The position numbers and the translations under genes are program-made. A stretch of DNA of 23,708 bases, from the NCBI GenBank assembly GCA_964247295.1, contig CAXTTV010000062.1, forward strand, positions 1 to 23,708, written 5' to 3'. Under the pieces are notes generated by a model. That model searched no databases, was not told where the DNA came from, and saw only the letters and a list, made by a program, of their open reading frames with translations. This document shows positions 14,681-23,024 of the stretch, piece by piece; position 1 is the stretch's first letter; the number at the start of each line of letters is the position of its first letter. The DNA comes from CAXTTV01 sp964247295 (GTDB lineage Bacteria > Chloroflexota > Ktedonobacteria > Ktedonobacterales > Ktedonobacteraceae).

Positions 14681-15775
14681 TTACACCTCAAATAAACTAA
14701 GCTGTAAATTCTCCTCTTCACCGACTTCTGCGTCAGGAAGCATATCTAGCGCGTCTTCTGTAACGATCGAGTCTTCCTCCGTTCCACAGACCCTATTCCC
14801 TGCCTGTAGATGCACCGTTTCCTGAAAATCCATCAAACGATCTATATAGAGAGACTGGGCAGAGGCTATGGAAATATCTTTCTCTAAAAACCGAAAAGCT
14901 GACGCTGCTACATAATCTTGTTCTTTCTCAAATGCAAGCCAGCGTCTCTGAGATACCTCTGCCGCGAAACCAGTTGTATTCGCACCAGCAAAAATATCGA
15001 GAACAACATCGCCTGGCTCCGTGAGAAAATCGATAAAGAATTTTGGTAACTTTAGAGGAAAGCGAGCTGGGTGTGGTTTAATCTCTAGCTCTTTACAGAG
15101 GCGCAAGTATTGAGAAGAACTATCTGTATTCGGAATTTGCAGAAAATTTGAGGGGATAGCGCCACCATTATTGGTCGCGAATCCAGTTCCGATATCATGT
15201 CCCGATGGCCTTTTCTTCGGTGTATAGTATTTGCCGGGGTCCGCATGAAGTTTTTTCATGCGATCAGAATAAGGAACAAGAACACGACGAACATCTGCTT
15301 TGGGATGATCCGTTTTGGAAAGCCACCAGATGGTATTCACGGAGTCTTTAGCGCGAATCTTCTGTTTATTGACCCATTCAATTGGAGAAGGCAACTTTGA
15401 GGGGTTGAACCAGAAAAACTCCTCAGCAAGGTTGAAATGCAACTCATCACAAAGTTTAATGAGAATACGGTAGTTGTAGAGGGATCGCACTGGTCTTTTC
15501 TTTTGATAAGCTCCCCCAAGATCAATGACAAAACTTCCCGTAGGAGATAACACCCGATAAACTTTGCGGCAAAATTGCGCCAGCCATTCTACATACTCTG
15601 ATTGGTCAACGTTGCCATAACTTTTCTCCCGCTGCAAAGCAAAAGGGGGCGAAGTCAAAACGAGATCAATCGAGTCATCCTCAACTTGATCTAAGAGGTC
15701 TAAAGAGTCTCCTACAAAAGCGGAACCATATTCTGTTGAATAGAGCGCAGGTCCCAGAACCACAACACACCTCAC
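14681..15775 (-). CDS. PvuII-type N4-cytosine DNA methyltransferase
   Basis: A 364-residue methyltransferase that matches M.PvuII block by block; that enzyme makes N4-methylcytosine in CAGCTG. Motif order is beta-class: catalytic TSPPFALQ (41-48) first, then SFVIDLGGAY (81-90), FWFNPSKLPSPIEWVNK (121-137), PYSDRMKK (168-175), YYTPKKRPSGHDIG (183-196), HPARFPLKLP (235-244) and, near the end, the SAM-binding motif LDIFAGANTTGF (259-270). An extra tail of about 45 residues after 320, acidic and ending QLSLFEV, is not part of the core. The start is GTG at 15773-15775; another GTG at 15763 has GAGGT 5 bases upstream and may be the true one. It protects host DNA from the facing nuclease. Confidence 0.93.
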   Translation of the reverse strand: MRCVVVLGPALYSTEYGSAFVGDSLDLLDQVEDDSIDLVLTSPPFALQREKSYGNVDQSEYVEWLAQFCRKVYRVLSPTGSFVIDLGGAYQKKRPVRSLYNYRILIKLCDELHFNLAEEFFWFNPSKLPSPIEWVNKQKIRAKDSVNTIWWLSKTDHPKADVRRVLVPYSDRMKKLHADPGKYYTPKKRPSGHDIGTGFATNNGGAIPSNFLQIPNTDSSSQYLRLCKELEIKPHPARFPLKLPKFFIDFLTEPGDVVLDIFAGANTTGFAAEVSQRRWLAFEKEQDYVAASAFRFLEKDISIASAQSLYIDRLMDFQETVHLQAGNRVCGTEEDSIVTEDALDMLPDAEVGEEENLQLSLFEV

Positions 15776-15834
15776 GCTTCACAACTACAGGTGAAATAAA
15801 GCATCATCAATCTATCTAGAGCTGATCAAGGCTC

Positions 15835-15840
15835 ATTGTA
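15835..15840 (-). promoter_or_regulatory. Candidate -10 box for the methyltransferase
   Basis: On the minus strand TACAAT lies about 60 bases before the GTG start, with TGGCTT 18 bases further upstream as a poor -35. Constitutive expression from such a promoter would suit a protective methyltransferase. Confidence 0.35.
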
Positions 15841-15977
15841 GCATGATAAATAAATTTAAGCCAGTGGGTCCAACCACCTCTCAGGCTTCCCTATAGGCAC
15901 AAGGTGCAAAAGGAAAGGCGATTTTAAAAGCATGAAACACATCCTTAACGTTCTAGGGTAGTAGGTAGTACTATTCG

Positions 15978-16024
15978 TTATCGTAAAAAGAGCCCTCCTA
16001 AATGAAAGACTCTTTTTACGATAA
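15978..16024. terminator. Perfect 15-bp hairpin terminator after hsdR
   Basis: Arms 15978-15992 and 16010-16024 are perfect reverse complements (TTATCGTAAAAAGAG), with a 17-base loop. The inner AAAAAGAG and CTCTTTTT supply an A-tract and T-tract on both strands. It begins two bases after the hsdR stop codon, so it should end the hsd transcript and shield the methyltransferase gene from read-through. Confidence 0.8.
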
Positions 16025-16026
16025 AG

Positions 16027-19000
16027 TTATTTTGCTCGATCTACGTAGCGATCAAACAGCCAATCCAAAAATGTTTTTTCAAAGATCTCGTCGTCGTTGA
16101 CGTGCTTATAGAATTTGAAGTGGGTGTCCACCATATCCTGAAGTACGTCTTTGACGACGGTGTTAAAGGTGAGACGCGCATCCTTTGGCTGGTTGACTTT
16201 GAAGCTTTTGTCCAGAGCCGGGTTCTGGTCAAGCCGCTCTTCAATGGCCTTGATACAGACCTTATCCTCTTCAGTGAAATCAGTTCCAAACAGCGTATTG
16301 AGATCCTCGATAATCTTAGACAGGAGCTCTAGCTCTTCTGTTGCTATATACGCTTGATTTTTGGCCTGAATCGGGTCAATCTCTTTGGTGCCTCGCTCTA
16401 GAATCAGGTTCCCTTTACTGGTTTGCTGAACACGGTAGGATTGCAGATCTATATTCTGCTGCACATCTATCGGCAGACGATCTTTTTTTACTGGCAGTTT
16501 TCGCAATAAGAATCGGGCAAACAGGTAGAGTTTATGCAGATCAGTATCTACAAAACTTATGATCTGTGAGAGGAAAGCATACAGGCGAATATAGTTGTCC
16601 AGATGCTTCCGAAAATCTGATTGCAACTGAGGATCAATTTCCTCGTATCGTTCTACTACGGATGCCAATTCCATGTGCAGCCGATCCTGTGTCGCTTTCT
16701 CATCATAAAAAACGGCTGCGAATCTATCGACATCATCACTCGTATAAAGGTCAAACTCGGTAAGTTCTCGTTGATAGTCATATAACAGATTGGGATCGGT
16801 CTCCTGACTCAGCAGCGTTTTTTCGTAGTAGTCCTGAAAGGCGTCCTGGATATGCTCTGCCTCGTTCGCGAAATCCAAAACCATCGTTTCTTCTTTCCCA
16901 GGATGGGTTCGGTTGAGACGCGATAATGTTTGAACGGCGTTGACACCACCTAGTTTTTTATCCACATACATTGTGTGCAATAATGGCTGATCAAACCCTG
17001 TCTGGAATTTATTGGCGACTATCAGGAGACGATATTCGTCATTCTTGAAAGCTTCTGCGGTCTGTGACTCAGGGATACCATTGAGCCGACTCTCTTCAAA
17101 TGTCTGGGCTCCGTCTGTAACCTGCCCGGAAAATGCAACCAGGGCCTTATATGGCGAACCACTTTTCTCCAGGTACCGCCTGACAGCCTGATAGTACCGT
17201 ACCGCGTGCAGACGTGAAGGAGTGACGATCATGGCTTTGGCCTTCCCATTAATCCGATGCGCGGTCTGACTATGGAAATGCTCCATCATGATCGCGACTT
17301 TGCGTTCAATTGTCTGCTCGTGGCGTTCGACAAAGGATTTGAGCAATGAAGCGGCTTTACTACGATCATAGTGGGGATCATCCTGAATTCTTTTGAGCAG
17401 ATTCCAGTATGATTTATAGGTGGTGTAGTTTTGTAGTACGTCGAGAATAAAGCCTTCTTCGATGGCCTGACGCATTGTATACAGGCTAAAGGACTCAAAT
17501 TTGCCGTCGGGACGCTTCTGCCCAAACATCTCTAGCGTTTTGGGTTTAGGGGTTGCGGTAAACGCAAAAAAGCTGGCATTATTGATACGCCCACGCGACT
17601 GCATGTCTTTGACAATTTTATCTTCGAGATCATCTTGCTCTTGACTGTCTTCTACTTCAGCCTCTTCCAGACTCAAAGCTGTCAGGGCTTTTTTCATAAG
17701 ACCGGTGCTTTCGCCGGTCTGTGAGGAATGGGCCTCGTCGATCAAGACGGCGAAGCGTTTGCCCTGCATAGCGCTGATCTGGTCTACGATGACAGGAAAT
17801 TTTTGTAGGGTGGTCACGATGATCTTTTTCCCGTGCTCCAGAGCTTCTTTAAGTTGTCCTGCATTCTTATCAATGTTTTCAACGATGCCCAGAGTCTGCT
17901 CAAACTGGCGAATGGTACGTTGGAGCTGTCGATCAAGCACCTTGCGATCGGTGATCACAATCACGGAGTCAAAGATGAGATTGTTGTTCTCATCATGGAG
18001 GTTTGAGAGCTGATGACCAGCCCAGGAGATGGTATTACTTTTGCCACTGCCTGCACTATGCTGGATCAGGTAGCGCTGACCAGCACCACGAATACGTGCA
18101 TGAGCAATCAGACGGCGCACAGAGTCTAGCTGATGATAGCGAGGGAAGATCAAGAAATGTTTGCCTGTTTTCCGACCTTTATCATCCTCTTCCTCGACCT
18201 CTTGAATAAAGCGTTGAATCAATTCAAGGACAACTTCACGGGACCATACACGTTCCCAAAGATACGAGGTAGCAAAGCTCCGCCAGTTCGGGGGATTACC
18301 GGCACCACCATTATGTCCTTGATTAAAGGGAAGGAAACGCGTTTTCGATCCAGCCAGGTGCGTGGTCATGTATACATGCTGAGTATCTACGGCAAAGTGA
18401 GCCAGACACCGACCGAAAACAAACAGGGGCTCCTTGGGATTTCGCTTCTGGTATTGAGAGATCGCCTCCTCAACAGTTTGAGCCTTAAATTCATTTTTCA
18501 ATTCAGAGGTAAAGATGGGCAGACCATTGAGAAACAGTGTCAGATCCAGGCTATTTTTATTTTTGGTACTGTAATGAAGCTGGCGTACAACGCTAAAGAT
18601 GTTGCCAGTATACAGCCGCTCGTTTTCAGGATTTAAATCAGTTACCGGTTTAAAGTAGGCCAGCCGAAAATGACAGCCGTTGGACTTGATCCCTTTGCGC
18701 AGCACGTCAAGCGTCCCGCGACGATGGATCTCTCCATTTAATCGCTCCAGGAAACGTGATTTTGCTTCATTCACATCACCATGATACTGAAGCTTAAACT
18801 TTTCCCACTCCTCAGGTTGAGTGGCATAGATAAAATCGAACACATCATCAGCAATCAAGCAAAAATCACGATTGTAATCAGTGGAGTTGCGTTTGCGATA
18901 CCCACCAGGTTGTACCTGTGTCCAGGCAAAATCTCCCTCAGAAGAATAGGTGGAAGGGACTTCTTTGACCCGGAGTCCGTCCTTAGAGTCTACAGGATCA

Positions 19001-19065
19001 ATAGGACCTGAAGCCAGCAATGATTGTTCAATCAGGTCCTCAAGATTTTTCTCAGAAGTGTCCAT
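16027..19065 (-). CDS. hsdR: Type I restriction endonuclease subunit HsdR
   Basis: The motor and nuclease subunit of a type I system, 1012 residues. It loads on unmodified DNA with HsdM and HsdS, translocates DNA with ATP and cuts at a distance. The nuclease core near the N-terminus keeps the PD-(D/E)xK pattern, with LDLTLF followed by TSELK (about 186-190). The SF2 motor has Walker A HSAGSGKS (336-343), the DEAH box LIDEAHSSQ (near 443) and FTATP. The C-terminus is helical and should bind HsdM. The ATG at 19063-19065 (MDTSEKNLEDLIEQ) is chosen because this is where the family starts and GGAG lies 7 bases upstream. The frame is open to 19179, but that added stretch is Arg/Ser-rich and overlaps hsdS. 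A 94-base gap separates it from hsdS. Confidence 0.95.
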   Translation of the reverse strand: MDTSEKNLEDLIEQSLLASGPIDPVDSKDGLRVKEVPSTYSSEGDFAWTQVQPGGYRKRNSTDYNRDFCLIADDVFDFIYATQPEEWEKFKLQYHGDVNEAKSRFLERLNGEIHRRGTLDVLRKGIKSNGCHFRLAYFKPVTDLNPENERLYTGNIFSVVRQLHYSTKNKNSLDLTLFLNGLPIFTSELKNEFKAQTVEEAISQYQKRNPKEPLFVFGRCLAHFAVDTQHVYMTTHLAGSKTRFLPFNQGHNGGAGNPPNWRSFATSYLWERVWSREVVLELIQRFIQEVEEEDDKGRKTGKHFLIFPRYHQLDSVRRLIAHARIRGAGQRYLIQHSAGSGKSNTISWAGHQLSNLHDENNNLIFDSVIVITDRKVLDRQLQRTIRQFEQTLGIVENIDKNAGQLKEALEHGKKIIVTTLQKFPVIVDQISAMQGKRFAVLIDEAHSSQTGESTGLMKKALTALSLEEAEVEDSQEQDDLEDKIVKDMQSRGRINNASFFAFTATPKPKTLEMFGQKRPDGKFESFSLYTMRQAIEEGFILDVLQNYTTYKSYWNLLKRIQDDPHYDRSKAASLLKSFVERHEQTIERKVAIMMEHFHSQTAHRINGKAKAMIVTPSRLHAVRYYQAVRRYLEKSGSPYKALVAFSGQVTDGAQTFEESRLNGIPESQTAEAFKNDEYRLLIVANKFQTGFDQPLLHTMYVDKKLGGVNAVQTLSRLNRTHPGKEETMVLDFANEAEHIQDAFQDYYEKTLLSQETDPNLLYDYQRELTEFDLYTSDDVDRFAAVFYDEKATQDRLHMELASVVERYEEIDPQLQSDFRKHLDNYIRLYAFLSQIISFVDTDLHKLYLFARFLLRKLPVKKDRLPIDVQQNIDLQSYRVQQTSKGNLILERGTKEIDPIQAKNQAYIATEELELLSKIIEDLNTLFGTDFTEEDKVCIKAIEERLDQNPALDKSFKVNQPKDARLTFNTVVKDVLQDMVDTHFKFYKHVNDDEIFEKTFLDWLFDRYVDRAK

Positions 19066-19159
19066 AAAGAGTCTCCGCCTGTTGAAAGGTTTACGAGCAA
19101 TACGTACGGGGAACGCACTCTTAAAAGAACGCTGGCGGGAAGAGGGGCGACGTGCCATC

Positions 19160-20587
19160 CTAACCGTCGATCTCATCAAGAGTCAGTCCCGCCACCTCAT
19201 CGCGGACATCGATCTTGCCGGTCACAGCCGCAGAGATCAAAGCGGAACTATACTCTTTTAAATTCTTTATAGCGACCTGAATTCTGGAAGTGAGCTTATC
19301 GATTTTAGCAGTTTTATCACTAATATACATAAGGATATCGTCCGTCTCTTCGGTCTTTGGAAGCACTATCGGTAAATCTTCTATGTTACTTTTAGAAATA
19401 GACGCTAAATTAGTGCTTTGTTTGGATTTGAGGATGAAATAATGTTTTGCATAGTTAGTTTGCGTAATGATATTAATCCAATTAGCTTGAGAACACTGAA
19501 GAGGTCTAACAGCAAAGACATGGTTCTGATGGAGACAAGGCTCAATAGAACCATCCCAAATAAAACCCCTTCCTAGTTTATCAAAATCTCCTCCCTCATT
19601 CATAAGAACATCGCCATATCTTAGCGAATATCTTTCTACCTCATCTGTACCGACTGTAATAGTATGAACATCTGATAAATCAAGGTGACCTTCTTGGACA
19701 TTAGCTACTCTTAAATAAGGTAAATCAATAACTTGCTTCTCGGCTAAATTTCTCCCTTTAGCAACCCCTGGCAAAACATCTGCAATAAACTTTAGCCTTC
19801 TTACCTCCCAATGCGCTGGTATCTCCCCCAACCACTCCACACCTGAATCCTTCATAGGGACATCAGGAGTTAATCCTTTTGTCACAGCTTGGTTAATAAT
19901 GGCGGTACGCTGCTCTTGCAACAGCTCAATCATCCGCTCTTTCTTAGATACGAGCTTACTGATTCTTGCTGTTTGCTGATCTAAAAATATCGTAATTGCA
20001 TGCTGCTCTAAGAGTGTTGGAATTAATAGAGGCGTGGAACACAATTTTTCTCGTGATAGTTCGACTTGATTAGTAGAACCTGCCACCATTGTTGTATAGA
20101 TAAGTATCTGATAAAGAGGGGTTTGCAACAAGTATTTAAGGTAATAGCTAGAAATTCGTTGTGTATCAGGACGAATTATTGTAACATGACTATCTGCCAT
20201 ATAAGTGCCCAGCAAATTAAAAACACCGACCCGGCCCAATGTACCCGTACCTGTTGAATTAATAAGTACATCTTCTCGAAAAAGTACGCCTTTCCATTTT
20301 GAGATATCATTTTCTTGTTGATACTTTACGTTCTCCAAATGCATACCATCATGTTGAATGCACGCTTGGTTAATTACTTTTATCGAACTTTCAACTACAT
20401 ACTCAGGGCTACTACCACGAGAAACAAATATCGTAGATCTTTTTAATGCTAGAAGCATCCAATGCTCAGGTATTTTCCCTAACCACTCAACTTCTGCATA
20501 TTTATACTCTTGATAGGGCTTCCATTTCCCAGTACCTATTCCCTCTTCAAGAATAGGGAGTAGGTCTTGCTCAACAACTTCTTTCAT
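19160..20587 (-). CDS. hsdS: Type I specificity subunit HsdS
   Basis: The DNA-recognition subunit, 475 residues, with the usual two target-recognition domains and two conserved helical spacers. The half-repeat is visible: VEWLGKIPEHW (33-43) and VEWLGEIPAHW (250-260) each open a recognition domain, and the spacers FLDQQTARISKLVSKKERMI (201-220) and the C-terminal segment starting YISDKTAKIDKL close them. The recognition sequence should be bipartite, one half per domain, and cannot be read from the protein. Its start overlaps the hsdM stop by four bases (ATGA), with GAGG 7 bases upstream, so the two are coupled. By eye the DNA is more AT-rich than hsdM and hsdR, as often seen when recognition domains are exchanged. 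Confidence 0.95.
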   Translation of the reverse strand: MKEVVEQDLLPILEEGIGTGKWKPYQEYKYAEVEWLGKIPEHWMLLALKRSTIFVSRGSSPEYVVESSIKVINQACIQHDGMHLENVKYQQENDISKWKGVLFREDVLINSTGTGTLGRVGVFNLLGTYMADSHVTIIRPDTQRISSYYLKYLLQTPLYQILIYTTMVAGSTNQVELSREKLCSTPLLIPTLLEQHAITIFLDQQTARISKLVSKKERMIELLQEQRTAIINQAVTKGLTPDVPMKDSGVEWLGEIPAHWEVRRLKFIADVLPGVAKGRNLAEKQVIDLPYLRVANVQEGHLDLSDVHTITVGTDEVERYSLRYGDVLMNEGGDFDKLGRGFIWDGSIEPCLHQNHVFAVRPLQCSQANWINIITQTNYAKHYFILKSKQSTNLASISKSNIEDLPIVLPKTEETDDILMYISDKTAKIDKLTSRIQVAIKNLKEYSSALISAAVTGKIDVRDEVAGLTLDEIDG

Positions 20588-22743
20588 CCAGCCACCTCAC
20601 GCAATAGCTCTAGAATATCTTTTTCGATGGTTTTAAGGTCAGCTTCAATCTCTTCGAGTGGACGGGGTGGCTGATACCTGTAGAAATAGCGGTTAAAGCT
20701 GATCTCGTACCCAACCTTGCCAATACGATCATCCTTTTTGTCACGAAAATCAGGATTGATCCAGGCGTCAGATACATAGGGCTTGACCTCGCGCTCAAAA
20801 AACTCAATGATGCTCTGACCCAGTTCCATTGTATAGCCATCAAAGGTGTACGTTTTTGAGATCTCCAGGCCACCGTCCGGCAAAGGCACACTCTCGCTAT
20901 CGCGCAGGTCTGGATCTGGCTCTGGCCTCCCCTGCTTGTCCCGACAGATCTCAGCCGTTTCATCTCGCTCAGAAAGCGCCTGGAGCATAGCTTTTCGCAG
21001 CGGAGCCGCAAGCTTTAAACCAATCGGAGTCAGGGCAAGCTCTTGAGGATAGACATTGGCCTGATCTTCATCCTCGTTACGGGGCGGAACAGCCTCTTTT
21101 AAGGCTTTATCCAATAGTTTCTCAAAAATGGCCCGGTCTTTATAGAGATCACCCGGCAAAGTCCGCAAAGCTTCACGAATCGCCTCCTGAAGCCTTCTAC
21201 CCTGCCTCTCCTCTATCTCCTTCTCGCTCGCTTTTTTCTTCTTGCTTACCGCGAGATCCGCAAAAACTTTCTGCTGGTCCAGGCGGGCAATTCGCTCTGG
21301 GCTGGCCTGGAAATTCAGACGCAACGGTCGCTCGACCTGAATTTTACGGTAGCCAAAGACGGTATATGGGAAGATTTTGGACCGCTCCCCTTCCTGGAAA
21401 TCTAGAAAGATCTCGCGGACCTGCTCAATCTGTTGCGGTGAGATCTCACGCCGCTTATCTCCCATACTTTTACGCATCGCTACCCAGAGATCTGAAGCAT
21501 TGATAAGCTGGACCTTCCCACGCCGAGCCTCCGGTTTGCGGTTTGAGAGAATCCAGATGTACGTTGCGATCCCCGTGTTATAAAACAACTGCTCAGGAAG
21601 GGCAATAATGGCCTCTAACCAATCATTCTCAAGAATCCAGCGGCGGATCTCACTCTCACCACTCCCCGCATCACCGGTAAATAAAGGAGAGCCATTCATA
21701 ACAATCGAGACATACCCAATATTCTCCTCTGGATTATCCATGTGAGAAAGCATCTCTTGCAAGAAAAGTAATTGCCCGTCGCTGATTCGTGGCAAGCCTG
21801 CTACAAAACGTCCTGCTGGCAAGTCGGCCTCATGCGTTATTGCATCTTCATCCCTTTTCCAATCCTTGCCATAAGGAGGATTAGCGTACGTATGATGAAA
21901 ATTTTCATGTGTATGGACCGGGTTAGATAACGTACTGCCAAAACGAATATTATCTACATCGCGTCCGTTCTCTGTACTTTTTATATAAAGATCAGATTTG
22001 CAGACAGCAAACGTTTCCCGGTTCACCTCTTGCCCGTAAAGATGGACCTGAGCCGTAGGATTCGCATCAAGAATGAGATCCCTCGCTGTCGTTAACATTC
22101 CACCTGTACCACAGCAGGGATCATAGATCTTACGAATAATCCCTTCCTTTGAAATATCGGTATCTTTCGCCAGAGTAATAGCCACCATCAGGCGAATTAC
22201 CTCGCGCGGGGTAAAATGCTCACCTGGATTCTCATTAAGAGCCTCATTGAACTTGCGGATGAGCTCCTCAAAAATATAGCCCATCTCCATATTAGAAACT
22301 TTATCAGGATGCAGATCAATATCTTTAAAGCGCTCCATTACAGCATAGAGCAGACCAGCTTCATCCAATTCCTTAATGGTATTATTAAAGCCAAATTTCT
22401 CCAGCACCTCACGCATATTTGGGCTGAAATCATTAATATAAGAGCGCAGGTTGGGAGCCAGGTTGGAAGGATCGTTCAGTAAACGTTCAAACGTAAAAGG
22501 GGAAATATTATAGAAAGCATAGCCAGAGGCATTACTCAGCAGCCCCATGGGATTACTAAGCTGCTTTCCATACTTTTCGTATACTTCAACAACTTTATCT
22601 CTGGTAGGCTCAAGCACACAATCAATGCGACGGAGGACAGTGAAAGGGAGAATAACCTCCTGGTACTTGCCACGCTTGAATGTATCGCGGATAAGATCGG
22701 CAACGCCCCAGATAAAATTGGCTTTATCGCTGAAATTATTCAT
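20584..22743 (-). CDS. hsdM: Type I methyltransferase subunit HsdM
   Basis: The N6-adenine methyltransferase subunit, 719 residues, which together with HsdS methylates the target and is also needed for restriction. Signs: the opening FIWGVADLIRDTFKRGKYQ and VILPFTVLRRIDCVLEP are the conserved HsdM N-terminal helices, HFTPREVIRLM (176-186), SAM motif YDPCCGTGGML (207-217), catalytic NPPYG (288-292). The protein is longer than E. coli HsdM (about 530 residues); the extra length is a charged helical region over about 480-620 (KKKKASEKEIEERQGRRLQE), as in the longer HsdM subfamily, followed by a conserved C-terminal helix that should contact HsdS. The start codon at 22741-22743 is fixed by the family, though AAGGA is 15 bases away. 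First gene of hsdM-hsdS-hsdR. Confidence 0.95.
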   Translation of the reverse strand: MNNFSDKANFIWGVADLIRDTFKRGKYQEVILPFTVLRRIDCVLEPTRDKVVEVYEKYGKQLSNPMGLLSNASGYAFYNISPFTFERLLNDPSNLAPNLRSYINDFSPNMREVLEKFGFNNTIKELDEAGLLYAVMERFKDIDLHPDKVSNMEMGYIFEELIRKFNEALNENPGEHFTPREVIRLMVAITLAKDTDISKEGIIRKIYDPCCGTGGMLTTARDLILDANPTAQVHLYGQEVNRETFAVCKSDLYIKSTENGRDVDNIRFGSTLSNPVHTHENFHHTYANPPYGKDWKRDEDAITHEADLPAGRFVAGLPRISDGQLLFLQEMLSHMDNPEENIGYVSIVMNGSPLFTGDAGSGESEIRRWILENDWLEAIIALPEQLFYNTGIATYIWILSNRKPEARRGKVQLINASDLWVAMRKSMGDKRREISPQQIEQVREIFLDFQEGERSKIFPYTVFGYRKIQVERPLRLNFQASPERIARLDQQKVFADLAVSKKKKASEKEIEERQGRRLQEAIREALRTLPGDLYKDRAIFEKLLDKALKEAVPPRNEDEDQANVYPQELALTPIGLKLAAPLRKAMLQALSERDETAEICRDKQGRPEPDPDLRDSESVPLPDGGLEISKTYTFDGYTMELGQSIIEFFEREVKPYVSDAWINPDFRDKKDDRIGKVGYEISFNRYFYRYQPPRPLEEIEADLKTIEKDILELLREVAG

Positions 22744-22851
22744 AGGACTAACAATAGTTCCTTCTCATGATTAGCTCATACTCGGGGAGAAAAACGCATC
22801 AGCAGGCTTGTGGACATAGATTAGCACAAGACCATACCTTAATGTATAGGC

Positions 22852-22880
22852 AGAATACTCCCCAAGTAATTTGGTGTCAA
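22852..22880 (-). promoter_or_regulatory. Sigma70-type promoter of the hsd operon
   Basis: On the minus strand TTGACA (22875-22880) and TATTCT (22852-22857) are separated by exactly 17 bases. The expected start near 22845 leaves a leader of about 100 bases before hsdM. Confidence 0.75.
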
Positions 22881-22899
22881 GCAAAATACGTCATGACAC
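22874..22899. promoter_or_regulatory. Inverted repeat GTGTCA-N14-TGACAC over the hsd -35
   Basis: Perfect 6-bp arms at 22874-22879 and 22894-22899, centres 20 bases apart (two helical turns). One arm coincides with the -35 box of the hsd promoter. A dimeric regulator bound here would block, or if placed upstream assist, RNA polymerase. No regulator gene is adjacent. Confidence 0.5.
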
Positions 22900-22915
22900 A
22901 AATATCCTAATAGAC

Positions 22916-22954
22916 AGGGAAATGTAGAAGATTCGATACATATTTCCCTATAAT
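22916..22954 (+). promoter_or_regulatory. Candidate -10 box and hairpin upstream of the edge gene
   Basis: A perfect TATAAT (22949-22954) lies 70 bases before the ATG at 23025, without a recognisable -35. Directly upstream is an inverted repeat, AGGGAAAT (22916-22923) with ATTTCCCT (22942-22949), touching the -10 box. This could be an operator for the plus-strand gene. Confidence 0.4.
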
Positions 22955-23024
22955 TTGGATGTATACAAGAAGAATTACCAGCAATGAAGTTTTCAGAAGA
23001 TTTGAGAGGATAGGAAAAGAAAAT

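Noticed and set aside
18133..18636. A 167-codon plus-strand open frame
   Set aside because: It lies entirely antisense to the conserved N-terminal half of hsdR and has no ribosome binding site or protein-like pattern.
19066..19179. N-terminal extension of HsdR by 38 residues overlapping hsdS
   Set aside because: The added part is Arg/Ser-rich and unlike the family; MDTSEKNLEDL with its own ribosome binding site is the normal start.
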